This document shows, piece after piece, positions 11,031 to 20,412 of a stretch of 64,000 nt of DNA. Below the pieces are notes generated by a model, which saw only the letters and a list, made by a program, of their open reading frames with translations, did no database searches and was not told where the DNA came from. The position numbers and the translations under genes were made by a program. The stretch is from the NCBI GenBank assembly GCA_964016885.1, contig OZ024744.1, forward strand, positions 73,062,474-73,126,473, read 5' to 3'. Numbering within the stretch: the first letter of the stretch is position 1; the number at the start of each line of letters is the position of its first letter. This stretch comes from Eledone cirrhosa (taxonomy: Eukaryota > Mollusca > Cephalopoda > Octopoda > Eledonidae).

Positions 11031-11383
11031 CCATATATATATATATATATATATGTGTGTATATATATATATATGTGTGTGTGTATATATGTGTGTATAT
11101 ATATATATTATGTATATATATATATATGTGTATATATATATAAATTATGTATATATATATATATATATATCGTTTCTGAATTTGTTTAGCAAGATTCTTT
11201 ATCTGAAATCGTGTGTTGAAACCGATATTGTTATACTTTGGGAGGGTCATGTTGCCAATAAGAAACACACGCACCAGTTGCTTTCACTTCAATTTAATTT
11301 AATATATATTTATAAATTTACAAATTTATAAATTTCTGGTTGGTTGGTTGGTTCCACAACCAGATAGTTGTTTATATATATAT

Positions 11384-11428
11384 AGTCATAGTTCTTTCGT
11401 CACACACTCTGTGACCTCTTCAGTGACT
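11384..11428 (-). ncRNA. Hammerhead ribozyme motif, left palindrome arm
   Basis: Mirror image of 11541-11585: stem I AGUCA/UGACU, core CUGAAGA, stem II GUCACA/UGUGAC, GAAA, and cleavage triplet CUA directly before UGACU. Confidence 0.78.
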
Positions 11429-11540
11429 GGGGATTTCTTTCTTCGTTTCTGTGCCTTTCCTTTCTTCTATCCTACGCCATTTTTCAAAATGGCGTAGGAT
11501 AGAAGAAAGGAAAGGCACAGAAACGAAGAAAGAAATCCCC

Positions 11541-11585
11541 AGTCACTGAAGAGGTCACAGAGTGTGTGACGAAAGAACTATGACT
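11541..11585 (+). ncRNA. Hammerhead ribozyme motif, right palindrome arm
   Basis: Stem I AGUCA (11541-11545) pairs with UGACU (11581-11585). Core CUGAAGA is at 11546-11552. Stem II is GUCACA/UGUGAC with loop GAGUG and one unpaired G before it. GAAA is at 11571-11574. Stem III is one A-U pair with loop GAAC, and cleavage triplet CUA ends at 11580. Confidence 0.8.
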
Positions 11586-11914
11586 ATATATATATAAACA
11601 ACTATCTGGTTGTGGAACCAACCAACCAACCAACCAGAAATTTATAAATTTGTAAATTTATAAATATATATTAAATTAAATTGAAGTGAAAGCAACTGGT
11701 GCGTGTGTTTCTTATTGGCAACATGACCCTCCCAAAGTATAACAATATATATATATATATATATGCATATATATATGCAGAGGTTATATTTAATTTGTTG
11801 GGATTCAACAAGCTTAAACATTTTTATAACTGATATAAAGCACTCAACAGATTAGTGGAGTAAATACATAATATATTAATAAATGGAAACTATATTTATA
11901 AAACTATATTTATT

Positions 11915-11972
11915 TTATTATATATATTTCAAGGGCAACCAAGGCAAATTATGGTGCGCTTTCATCAGATAT
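11915..11972 (-). ncRNA. Hammerhead-like motif, left arm of second palindrome
   Basis: Mirror copy of 11969-12026 on the opposite strand, with the same core, GAAA and AU-rich stem III. One stem II base differs. Confidence 0.48.
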
Positions 11973-12026
11973 CTGATGAAAGTGCACCATAATTTGCCTT
12001 GGTTGCCCTTGAAATATATATAATAA
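11969..12026 (+). ncRNA. Hammerhead-like motif, right arm of second palindrome
   Basis: CUGAUGA at 11973-11979 is followed by a long imperfect stem II (AAG, GCA and CC on the left pair with GG, UGC and CUU on the right) and GAAA at 12011-12014. UAUAUAUA then leads to an AUA cleavage triplet ending at 12022. Stem I is short (AUA with UAU). The GAAAUAUAUAUA segment is the same as in the hammerhead at 21582-21636. Confidence 0.5.
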
Positions 12027-12143
12027 AATAAATATGGTTTTATAAATATAGTTTCTATTTATTAATATATTGTATATACACATATATATGTGTATATATA
12101 AATGCATATATATATATGTGTATATATATATATATATTTAAAT

Positions 12144-12182
<39 letters not shown>

Positions 12183-12191
12183 ATATATCTT

Positions 12192-12490
12192 CATCATCAT
12201 TTTACGTCCGCTTTTCCCTGCTTGCAATGTTTGGACGGGAACTGATTCTGGCTTGATTTCTACAGCTGGATGCCCTTCCTAACACCAACCTCATTTACAG
12301 TGAGTGCTGGGTGCTTTTTTGCCCTGGCACCTCCACGACCACTTTGCAGTGGAATGATATGGACCCCAGTCCCTATCATCTCATTTCTACAGCTGAGTAA
12401 ACTGGAGCAATGTGAAATAAAGTGCCTTGCTCAAGGAAACAACACATCACCCGGTCTGAGAATTGAACTCACAACCTTTCGATTGCCTCC
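12192..12490 (-). mobile_element. tRNA-derived SINE with LINE-type 3' tail (inverted partner 1)
   Basis: Minus-strand copy of the SINE at 12533-12890. The tRNA-like head is at 12425-12490 and the CATCATCATTTTACGTCC end is at 12192-12207. Together with the next SINE it forms an inverted pair with arms of about 300 bp around a (TA)n centre. Confidence 0.85.
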
Positions 12491-12532
12491 ATATATATAT
12501 ATATATATATACATAATTTATATATATATATA

Positions 12533-12890
12533 TGGAGGCACATGGCTTAGTGGTTAGAGCATTGGCCTTGCAATCGAAAGGTTGTGAGTTCAATTCTCAG
12601 ACCGGGTGATGTGTTGTTTCCTTGAGCAAGACACTTTATTTCACATTGCTCCAGTTTACTCAGCTGTAGAAATGAGATGATAGGGACTGGGGTCCATAAC
12701 GTTCCACTGCAAAGTGGACGTGGAGGTGCCACGGCAAAAAATCACCCACCACTCACTGTAAATGAGGTTGGTGTTAGGAAGGGCATCCAGCTGTAGAAAT
12801 CAAGCCAACATCAGCTCCCATCCCACCCTTGCAAGCAGGGGAAAAGCGGACGTAAAATGAAATGATGAAATGATGATGATGATATATATA
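12533..12890 (+). mobile_element. tRNA-derived SINE with LINE-type 3' tail (inverted partner 2)
   Basis: The head has an A-box-like TAGTGGTTAGAGCATTGG and a B-box-like GGTTGTGAGTTCAATTC. A core follows with TTGAGCAAGACACTTTAT, TTTACTCAGCTGTAGAAATG and a region around CACTGTAAATGAGGTTGG. The 3' end CCCACCCTTGCAAGC, AAAAGCGGACGTAAAATG and (ATG)n is shared with LINE copies at 25395-25450 and 30660-30710. Confidence 0.87.
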
Positions 12891-12897
12891 TATACAC

Positions 12898-12945
<48 letters not shown>

Positions 12946-13119
12946 AGTTATTCCAGGTTGAATCGGAGGTAACCACAGTAAGTAAGGTACTCAATACATA
13001 GCAGAGTATTTCTAAAGAATGAAACAGTTCTGTAGAATCTCATCTATATTAAAACTATATACATATATGTATATATAATACAATACAATAAAAAAAATCC
13101 TAGTTTTAAAATAAAAATG

Positions 13120-13490
13120 TTAATTTTCATCATCATCATCAACATCATCATTAGGGTCTAAGTATCAGATAATACTAAGTAACATTTACTTTAACACTAA
13201 CCTTTGACCTGTCCCTCGTCATGGTCGCTCCCAAACTATGGTTCCGCTCTGAAAAGGGTTCAATGCAGCCAACGGCCTGTCGCTCCTCATAGCAGTGCCA
13301 TCCAGTTCCACACTGCAAATGTGATTGGTGTTAAGAAGGTCATCCACCTGTAAAAACCCTGGCCAAATTTACAGTCTCATCTGAGCAAGGTATGGTGTGG
13401 CCAATTTTGGCCAGACATGTCTCTTGATGTGGACAACCTGTCTAACCCATGCAAGCATGAAAAATGGATTTTAAACAGTGATGATGCTGA
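13120..13490 (+). mobile_element. Degenerate LINE/SINE 3' region
   Basis: Contains ATGTGATTGGTGTTAAGAAG, AACCTGTCTAACCCATGCAAGC and a final GTGATGATG tail, the 3' UTR order of the long-UTR LINE family. An (ATC)n block precedes it. Confidence 0.55.
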
Positions 13491-13802
13491 TATATATATT
13501 TTTTAAAGAAATCAACATTTGCTAATATTGATAAAGCTAATACATTTAAATATGTCAGCATTACATAAATGTTAAAGTGTAATTGGGAAGAATTACATCG
13601 AATTACACAAAACACAACAGTGAGCCTTTAACTGGATGTTCAACCTGCTAGAAATATCCACAAAATCTTCGGCTCTCACCTTACAATCATAAGAAAGAAG
13701 GAAACATGACATTGTGTAATAGTTCTAGGTAGACCTTCGTTAATGAAAAGCGAACGATTGTCACAGCTGGAACACCTTTGATTAGGAATTATATAAGAAT
13801 AA

Positions 13803-14215
13803 TAATAATAAAATGATTGTGTACAGAGCTCAGGTGCACTACAACTCATCAAAGGTGTATGTATAGTATATAGAATAATGTACAAATATCAGGAAAGTGA
13901 ACAGTGTATGAGTCATGATATACACACAGATACATGCGTGCGTGTGCATGGAGGGAGAATATCAGGTATAGTGTTGGCGAATTTCTGGAAGCATGGAAGT
14001 TTTGAAGGATGCAGCGTCCTGTCAGCTAACAATCGATGCAAGAAGTTTGTTCCACACTTCAGCAACTCTAAGCGTGAAAAAATGTTTCCGAAAATCATCG
14101 GAGCTGTACTGTTTTCTGATTTTGTAGGCATGTCTACGGGTGCTCAGGGTTGTTGTTGGCAAGATGGTTAATGATTTGGGACTAAACAACTAAAACAGTT
14201 CATGTGCTCTTAATT
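13803..14215 (-). mobile_element. CR1-like LINE 3' end
   Basis: The minus strand encodes the post-RT end (a basic block, then FANTIPDIL). Sister copies (43500, 52790) share the 3' UTR TGTGTACAGTGCTCAGGTGC and TCATGTATAGTACATAGAATA. The copy at 52900-53109 reads HFFMLRVAKVWNNL, the FF-R-WN-L block of CR1/Jockey-type LINEs. An (ATT)n tail lies on the left. Confidence 0.6.
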
Positions 14216-14610
14216 TCATGTTGACAACCTTAAATTTGTTTCCCCATTTTTCTTTTTAATTTAATTTCTCAATCACAAAAACAACAAATGAATTCCTACC
14301 TAATTTAACAAATAGGAAACACAACCAACCCTCACCACCACCCCTTCAACAATGATACTAAATACGATATGTTTTAATTTTCTTCTTTGCTGTAATTGCC
14401 CACCAAAATAGTTGTCTGAGATATAATCACTCTTTTGAGCTTGCAATCTCTGTTATTATCCCATTTGTTTGTTTGTTCAACAAACTCACCAACAAGTGAT
14501 TGTCTTTGTCATGGACATCAAAATACCTTTTGTTGTTTGAAATATATTTTTGTACACTCCTCTGGCTTAATTTTATTGTTGCTGTTTTTTGGTTAGTTTT
14601 TTTTTTCTTT

Positions 14611-14652
<42 letters not shown>

Positions 14653-14733
14653 GTATACGTACATATATGTATACAGACGTACATGCACACACATATATAT
14701 ATGCACACACATATACATGCACACACATATACA

Positions 14734-14786
14734 TGTACGTATCGGTTTACCAAACATTTATTATAATGCTCGGTTTGTTTGTAAAC
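14734..14786 (+). repeat. Direct repeat 1 flanking a hammerhead-containing unit
   Basis: Copy of 15159-15211 (TGTACGTATCGGTTTACC and GCTCGGTTTGTTTGTAAAC) with two or three differences. Both copies are preceded by similar GTATACAGACGTAC and CACACATATATAT tracts. Confidence 0.8.
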
Positions 14787-14856
14787 AAACAGCCCGAATT
14801 AATAGCCATAGTGTTCAGCAACCATCATTGCCCTTTTGTTCAACACTGACTAAAGA

Positions 14857-14899
14857 ACGATGAACTAGTTTCTAGCTTATTAGCTGTCATCAGCATCGT
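14857..14899 (-). ncRNA. Hammerhead ribozyme motif (best-formed compact copy)
   Basis: Minus strand: stem I ACGAUG/CAUCGU (6 bp), core CUGAUGA, stem II AGCU/AGCU with loop AAUA closed by a C-A mismatch at position 10.1-11.1, GAAA, stem III AC/GU with loop UA, and cleavage triplet GUU directly before CAUCGU. All conserved core positions are present. Confidence 0.85.
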
Positions 14900-15158
14900 A
14901 TACCTTCCTGTCAGTTGATAGAACGTTTGAAAGTATATACTTTCCTTATGCATATTAACGGCTGAGCAGCCTAATTTGCATATCGAGTGAGTTAGTCGGC
15001 CGGGTGCACCAGAAACGATAGATGGAAAAAATGAAATTTCATTTTTCACTCTTAGTATGGCTGATACTTAAATATAAGTATGTATATGTACATACATATA
15101 TGTATACAGACGTACACTAGTATGTATATATATACCTACATGCACACATATATATATA

Positions 15159-15211
15159 TGTACGTATGGGTTTACCGAACATTTATTATAATGCTCGGTT
15201 TGTTTGTAAAC
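15159..15211 (+). repeat. Direct repeat 2 flanking a hammerhead-containing unit
   Basis: Second copy of 14734-14786, offset 425 bp. The pair brackets the ribozyme at 14857-14899. Confidence 0.8.
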
Positions 15212-15230
15212 TTATTACATATATATATAA

Positions 15231-15372
15231 CAAATTTAATATAGAAATGGCTTAAACAGGACTAGAACTGTTTCATTCAAAGGAAATCATCTGGGCTTTC
15301 CTGGTCATTTCTTTTGGATGAAACAGTTCTAGTCCTGTAGAAGTCATTTCTATATTAAATTTGTTGCATACT
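15231..15372. repeat. Inverted repeat with degenerate hammerhead-like centre
   Basis: Arms of about 60 bp (ACAAATTTAATATAGAAATG and ACAGGACTAGAACTGTTTCA with their complements). The inner parts resemble CUGAUGA-UUUC-loop-GAAU-GAAAC, but the core reads CAGAUGA or CUGGUCA, so activity is unlikely. A related GAATGAAACAGTTCTGTAG block lies at 13018-13036. Confidence 0.65.
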
Positions 15373-15487
15373 CTCTACTAATGTATTGCATACTTTACTT
15401 ACTGTGGTTACCCCCTATTAAACCTGGTAGCCCAAGTCACAATAGCAGTCCAAAAATAGATAGACCAATAACTAATATAGATATATA

Positions 15488-15692
15488 TTGGCAAGAGTTC
15501 GGGCCCGATGGCTAAGTTCTTGCCATTTTGACAGCTAATTCTGGACCGTTAACAGAACTATCTGAAGTGGAATCACCATCTTGTCAGGGGCATGGTGATC
15601 CCACTGCAAGTAGTTTTGCCAACAGTCCGGAATTAGATGTCGAAACGGCAAGAGCCCATCTGCCAGGCCCTCACTCTTTTTAATATAGTCAC
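15488..15692. repeat. Two-stem palindromic repeat ending in GAAACGG (copy 1)
   Basis: Nested inverted segments CTAATTCTGGAC/GTCCGGAATTAG, then TGTCGAAACGGCAAGAG. Same organisation as 16723-16841. Confidence 0.6.
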
Positions 15693-15764
15693 TCTCTACT
15701 ATCTCAAGTATCAAGTATTCTTAGTAGTTTAAAACTGGTTAAATATATATATATATATATTAGT

Positions 15765-16165
15765 GAAAAAGAACAAAGGAACTATTATGACATTATAACA
15801 AGTTTATTGCCGACAGCCGTTTCGTCCGACCACATGGTGGGACTTATCAAGGCATATAACATGTGATTGTAAGATCATTGTTTACATCAACGTATCACTC
15901 AAGGCTAGCAGTTTGAAATTGTGGTATACATCAGCAACTCCGCTTGTATAGTTGGGGTCTATATTCTAAGGGGGCTCTTTTATATTAGTTGTCGGGGTCA
16001 GGGATTGAAGTTTAAAAATTAGACAATAATATATAATTTACGCATTAACAGTAAACCAAAATATTTCTGCTCTGCGTATACGCATAGAGCTTAACTAGCT
16101 ACCGTCACATATTTGGTAGGTCAGACGTGATCATCGCGATTCACATACGACCTACCATACATCTT
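15765..16165 (-). mobile_element. Unclassified non-autonomous repeat bearing a variant hammerhead
   Basis: About 400-bp insert between (TA)n tracts with no coding potential. The ribozyme-like end is at 15808-15854, and an inverted TTGGTAGGTC/GACCTACCA pair is near 16110-16160. Confidence 0.45.
15808..15854 (-). ncRNA. Hammerhead-like motif with U3-A8 in place of C3-G8
   Basis: Minus strand: stem I UGCC/GGCA, core UUGAUAA, stem II GUCC/GGAC around CACCAUGUGGUC, GAAA, stem III AC/GU with loop GGCU, and cleavage triplet GUC directly before GGCA. The two core changes are the two partners of the known C3-G8 pair. Confidence 0.55.
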
Positions 16166-16722
16166 ACTTATATATATATATATATAATCATGAAGTACAA
16201 ATCAACAGATTAAAATTTACTTTATTTATTCATAATTATGAATAAATTATAATCGGTGTTATATATATATATTTAGAGAGAGAGAGAGAGAGAGAGAGAC
16301 AGGCAGATGTAGAACAGACATCATAACTTAGTTGATATATGTTTGGTAATGATTAAACAAAATGTTTAAGAAATTTATTATAATCAATGTAAATTAATGT
16401 AATAGAGGCAAGGGAGAAAAGATTAAGGAAAATCGAGGATTAAAATATCTTTACCTACTATTAGATTAAAAACTTTGACTATAAATCCAATCATTTTTTA
16501 CAGGTTCTAGGGTTATGTATGTATGTGTGTTTGTTATGTGTGTGTTTGTATGTATGCATGAGTGTATATGTGTGTATGTTCATAATTATGTATGTGTGTG
16601 TGTATATATATATGTATGTATATATATATATATATCTATATGACAATGAAGGTGTGGTAAGATACCAGGTGGACCATAATGCACCAGAGTACTCAATACT
16701 TAGGGTAATAGAGTGGGTAATA

Positions 16723-16841
16723 GGAAAAGAGTTCAGACACCGAAGGCTGAGCTCTGGCCATTTTGAGAGCTAGATCTGAACAGTTCGGATCTAGCTGTTG
16801 AAACGGCTGGAGCTCAGCTGTCGGGGTCCTGACTCTTTTCC
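16723..16841. repeat. Two-stem palindromic repeat ending in GAAACGG (copy 2)
   Basis: Inner hairpin GCTAGATCTGAAC/GTTCGGATCTAGC with 1-nt loop. Outer stem GCTGAGCTC/GAGCTCAGC plus AAAAGAGT/ACTCTTTT. The strands between the two stems read ATTTTGA and TGTTGAAACG. The 75 bp upstream (ACCATAATGCACCAGAGTAC) recur at 48718. Confidence 0.75.
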
Positions 16842-16844
16842 TAT

Positions 16845-16889
<45 letters not shown>

Positions 16890-16894
<5 letters not shown>

Positions 16895-16966
16895 GTTCCC
16901 AAAAATATATATACACACTTCAATGGCATTCTAATAAATATGTGTATGCATTTTTTAGACACCCTG
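16890..16966. mobile_element. Tiny mariner-like MITE
   Basis: 77 bp with inverted ends AGGGTGTTCCCAAAAA and CAGGGTGTCTAAAAAA (reverse complement), inside TA dinucleotides. The terminus resembles that of the mariner at 34823-35705. Confidence 0.6.
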
Positions 16967-16972
16967 TATATA

Positions 16973-17021
<49 letters not shown>

Positions 17022-17023
17022 AA

Positions 17024-17225
17024 ATAAAGATCCGAAGGCATGGTTTAAATTTCCAATCATTTTAATCTCGACACGTTTCAATAAGAGATAGATTGATTGG
17101 GCAGCCTTGATCAATTATCACTGATCTCCTCAGCTGAAAATGAATTGTCTTCAAATCCTTGATATGAGGGAGAAAATTTAAAGATGTTCACTCACTAGAG
17201 TTTTGTCCCCCATATAAGTTTATTG
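17024..17225 (-). mobile_element. Non-autonomous repeat with hammerhead-like core (copy of 48405-48610)
   Basis: Same repeat as 48.4-48.6 kb in the opposite orientation. Core CUGAGGA is on the minus strand at 17127-17133 and GAAACGUGUC at 17070-17079. The stem I complement is not preserved, so this copy is probably inactive. Confidence 0.55.
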
Positions 17226-17265
17226 GACCGCATGATACAACCATTAATACACCTTACTATATAAC

Positions 17266-17268
<3 letters not shown>

Positions 17269-17314
<46 letters not shown>

Positions 17315-17351
17315 TATATATATATATAGATATATAGAGAGAGAGAGAGAG
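17269..17351. repeat. (TA)n / (GA)n microsatellite
   Basis: Simple dinucleotide repeats. Confidence 0.9.
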
Positions 17352-18237
17352 AGGAAGGGAAAAAAAAAGGTTAGTTTTTTTTAATTTGTTCTTAATTGTT
17401 AGTTTGTGTTGGACTAAATAGCTAGATATTTGTCTGTCCAAATTCTCTCTATTTCCTTAACTACTTGTGTATCTGTCTGGAATGTGTGTATATTTATGTT
17501 ATTTCATATAATATCATAGTCAGAAGCAGTCTTGTTTTTAACCCTTATACTAATCACCAACATGACAAATAAAATGTATAAAAAGAAAAGGAAATGTGTG
17601 TGAGTATGTATACTATATATATATATTTATATATATATATATATGTGTGTGTGTGTAGAGAGAGAGTGAGAGGGAGAGAGAGAAAGAATAAGGATAAAAA
17701 ACCAGGGGAGACCTTTCCTTGCATTTGTACTCTGAAACTGATATAAAACATATACACATGCACACACACCACCAGCCATTTACCTCGAAGGTGAGTTGGG
17801 GGAGGGCAGAAGGGCATATGGGGTAGGTTGGCAGGTGAGTTCGGGATGGGAGTAAAGCCAATGTTGGACAAACAGCAAAGATTTTCTGTGGAACAATAAT
17901 TTCATTGTCTTAGTGTACTATGTTGTCTAAGTTGTCATAGTTAGGAAGCAAGTCTCCCATTTCAAATCTACCCCACTATACTAGCTACCTCCTTAATCAG
18001 ATGAATAAGGTATTTGTTATTCATACATTAAACACTCATATACATTTTTCTATGTGCACTGTCTTTGAAGCTTGTATACATTTTTTTTTTTTTTTTTTTT
18101 GTGCTTTCACATTCTTACTAGTTTCACTCATGGCACTGTGGCCAAGCTGCGGCACTGCCATCAGTGATTTTTAGTCGATTATATCAACACCATTGCTTTG
18201 TATGATATTTATTTTGCCTCCTCTGTTAGGTAAGAAA

Positions 18238-18500
18238 TGGAGGCACATGTGGTAAGGTTGTTCAACTTACAATCATAATAGCGCAGGTTCCTGCGCTGGG
18301 TTACGTGTTGTGTTCTTGAGCAAAACACCTCATTTCAACATCATTATTCCAGTATATTCAGCTGAAAATGAGTAACTGGGTGTTTAACTCTGCAATGGAC
18401 TAGCATTCTGTCCAGTGAGGAGTCTTGTACTGTCAGTCGCTTCATACCAAACAAACCGAGATAAGCACCGGCCTGGTGAGCCTCTGAGCTTGAGACAGAC
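18238..18500 (+). mobile_element. tRNA-derived SINE, type C
   Basis: Degenerate head (GGAGGCACATGTGGTAAGG), core TTCTTGAGCAAAACACCTCA and AGCTGAAAATGAGTA, 3' part GACTAGCATTCTGTCC to GAGACAGACTTTAG. Same family as 29784 and 61768. Confidence 0.7.
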
Positions 18501-18603
18501 TTTAGTTAGCTAAGAAACATAAACAAACATAACTGAACTGAAGCAAAATACCATAAAGTATTTTTATTCAATGCAGCAATTCTGACCTCACTCAACAGTA
18601 AAT

Positions 18604-18960
18604 CATCATCTCTTTTATCATCATCATCATCCTCAGCTTTTCCCTGCTAGTATGTGTAGGGTGAGTGATAACACATCAGTGCTTAATGAAACTACTGTTT
18701 TCCTAGATGGACCAGGGACTGTATTTTGTTTTGCTTACATTCATTCCAGTTTCGGCAAGGTCTCAACAGCTGATGCTCTTCCTAATGCCAACCTGTTTAC
18801 AAACTCTAACTGGGGCATTTTATTGTGGCACCAGAACTATGGAGTTTGTCATGTCACTGACTCTATAGAAGATTCTTTTGAACCATATTTTAGCACAGTT
18901 TCTACAACTGGATGCTCTTCCTAATACCAACCACTTCATAGTGTACTGAATGCATTTTAT
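18604..18960 (-). mobile_element. Degenerate LINE 3' UTR
   Basis: (ATC)n start, CAGCTTTTCCCTGCTAGTATG and two diverged CTGATGCTCTTCCTAATGCC blocks corresponding to CTGGATGCCCTTCCTAACACC of the family. Confidence 0.5.
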
Positions 18961-19030
18961 CAAGACACTGATCTCTCTCTCTCGTTATTTAGTTATTTAT
19001 ATATATATAGAGAGACACACACACACATAT

Positions 19031-19675
19031 ATCATCATCACCATGTTATGTTTGCTTTTCCATGTGAACATGGGTTGGGCTAAGTTTTTTCTAACATTAC
19101 ATGCCTCCTCTCATCGCAGACCTTTCTCATGTCTCTGTGAGCCTCAGCAATTTGAGATTAGCTCTCACAACTTCTGCCCAGTTCTTCCTTTGTTTTCCTC
19201 TCCTTTGCTACCTTCTACTTGGATTTTCTAGTACTTCTTTACCCAATGTTCATCATCCATTCATGTTACATATCCATCCTAGCAGTGTCTTCTCTCCTGC
19301 ACACTACATTCGAGTCCTCTTATACGAAGGTTTTTTTTTTTTTTATCAGCTCATCCATGATTCACCTTTCTCAATTATTAACATTGCATATCCAACCAGC
19401 ACATGTTCATTTCAATTCCATCCAGCCTTTGCAAATCATTTTTTTTTTCACTGCCCAAGTTTCACTACCTTACAACACCGTACTTTGCACTCAGACATCA
19501 TACAGATGGCCTTCCATCTATAGAGAGAAAACTTTTGCTGCCAACAGCAAGAGTAGCTCCCTGAACTTGTTTCCATCCTCTCCTAGATACTATGCTCTCA
19601 GAGCAATGTCCTCCATTGATAACTATATCATCTAGGTAACAGATGCTATCAAACACTTCTATGGATCCTTCCTGG
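19031..19675 (-). mobile_element. Degenerate LINE C-terminal/3' fragment (short-UTR family)
   Basis: Reverse copy, much diverged, of the 3' kilobase of 41.1-42.5 kb. Recognisable parts are the LVRWY-GH region (GTTCATCATCCATTCATG), the MLHGS region and the CCTAGATGATATAGTT-type LGD block, with an (ATC)n tail at 19031. Confidence 0.6.
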
Positions 19676-19726
19676 GAATGAAAAAGTTTATTTCACTGAT
19701 GCTCTTACTACCAACAATCTTTTTGC

Positions 19727-20040
19727 TGCTGCTGCTTCTTCTTCTTCTTCTTCTTCTTCTTCTTCTTCTTCTTCTTCTTCTTCTTCTTCTTCTTCTTCTT
19801 CTTCTTCTTCTTCTTCTTTTTCTTCTTCGCCTTCTTCTTCTTCGCCTTCTTCGCCTTCTTCTTCTTCGCCTTCTTCTTATTCTTCTTCTTCTTCTTTGCC
19901 TTCTTCTTCTTCTTCTTCTTCTTCTTCTTCTTCTTCTTCTTCTTCTTCGCCTTCTTCTTCTTCTTTGCCTTCTTCTTTGCCTTCTTCTTTGCCTTCTTCT
20001 TCTTCTTCTTTGCCTTCTTCTTCTTTGCCTTCTTCTTCTT
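19727..20040. repeat. (TTC)n array with CCTTCTTCG interruptions, about 310 bp
   Basis: Long TTC/GAA triplet array. The poly-Leu, poly-Ser and poly-Arg frames across it are repeat artefacts. Confidence 0.95.
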
Positions 20041-20412
20041 GTCATGGAGGCAGAGTCTTCAAACACTCCTTTCAGCAGGTCCTGTCAGAAGCAACTGTCT
20101 CAAACTGATACAACTGGATCCCCAAGTGAGACCAGCCAAGCTCATGTAATGAAAGTTGTGAATCAAAAACTATATTCTAAATGACACTCAAATCATTTTA
20201 AACATCAAAATGTTGAAATTTCATAAATATATTTTATATTCATGAGAGTTTCAGAACCAGGCCATCTAAACATAATGTGTTGATTAGCTGCCTTGGCTTA
20301 TAAATGGGGTTTGGATTTGTGCCCAGTTCTCAGACAAAAAATAGGGAGTAGGGAAGGTCAGCTTATATTCGAATATATACTGTGTGTGTATATATTCGAA
20401 TATATATATATA

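Larger units (their letters stand above)
11226..11747. repeat. Head-to-head palindrome of Penelope ends, one hammerhead per arm
   Basis: Near-perfect inverted repeat with arms of about 258 bp around a 2-nt centre (11484-11485, between GCCATTTT and AAAATGGC). The only difference I found is four versus five GGTT/AACC units. Both outer ends are the Penelope terminus. The arms contain the hammerhead and AACC stretch but no RT or endonuclease coding sequence. The 58 bp upstream of the left end (11168-11225) match 7145-7202 next to the Penelope element. Confidence 0.9.
11870..12071. repeat. Second head-to-head palindrome, about 101-bp arms, no spacer
   Basis: Inverted repeat centred at 11970/11971 (ATCAGAT|ATCTGAT). 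The arms are nearly identical over about 100 bp, ending in AATATATTAAT. Each arm begins with a hammerhead core. The sequence is unrelated to the Penelope palindrome immediately upstream. Confidence 0.88.

Noticed and set aside
12425..12600. tRNA genes
   Set aside because: A- and B-box-like segments occur, but cloverleaf arms are incomplete and the sequence continues into a SINE body. They are SINE heads, not tRNA genes.
19659..20184. Poly-Leu and poly-Arg frames of 135-168 codons
   Set aside because: Translations of the TTC/GAA array in several frames; low complexity, no start context or splice support.
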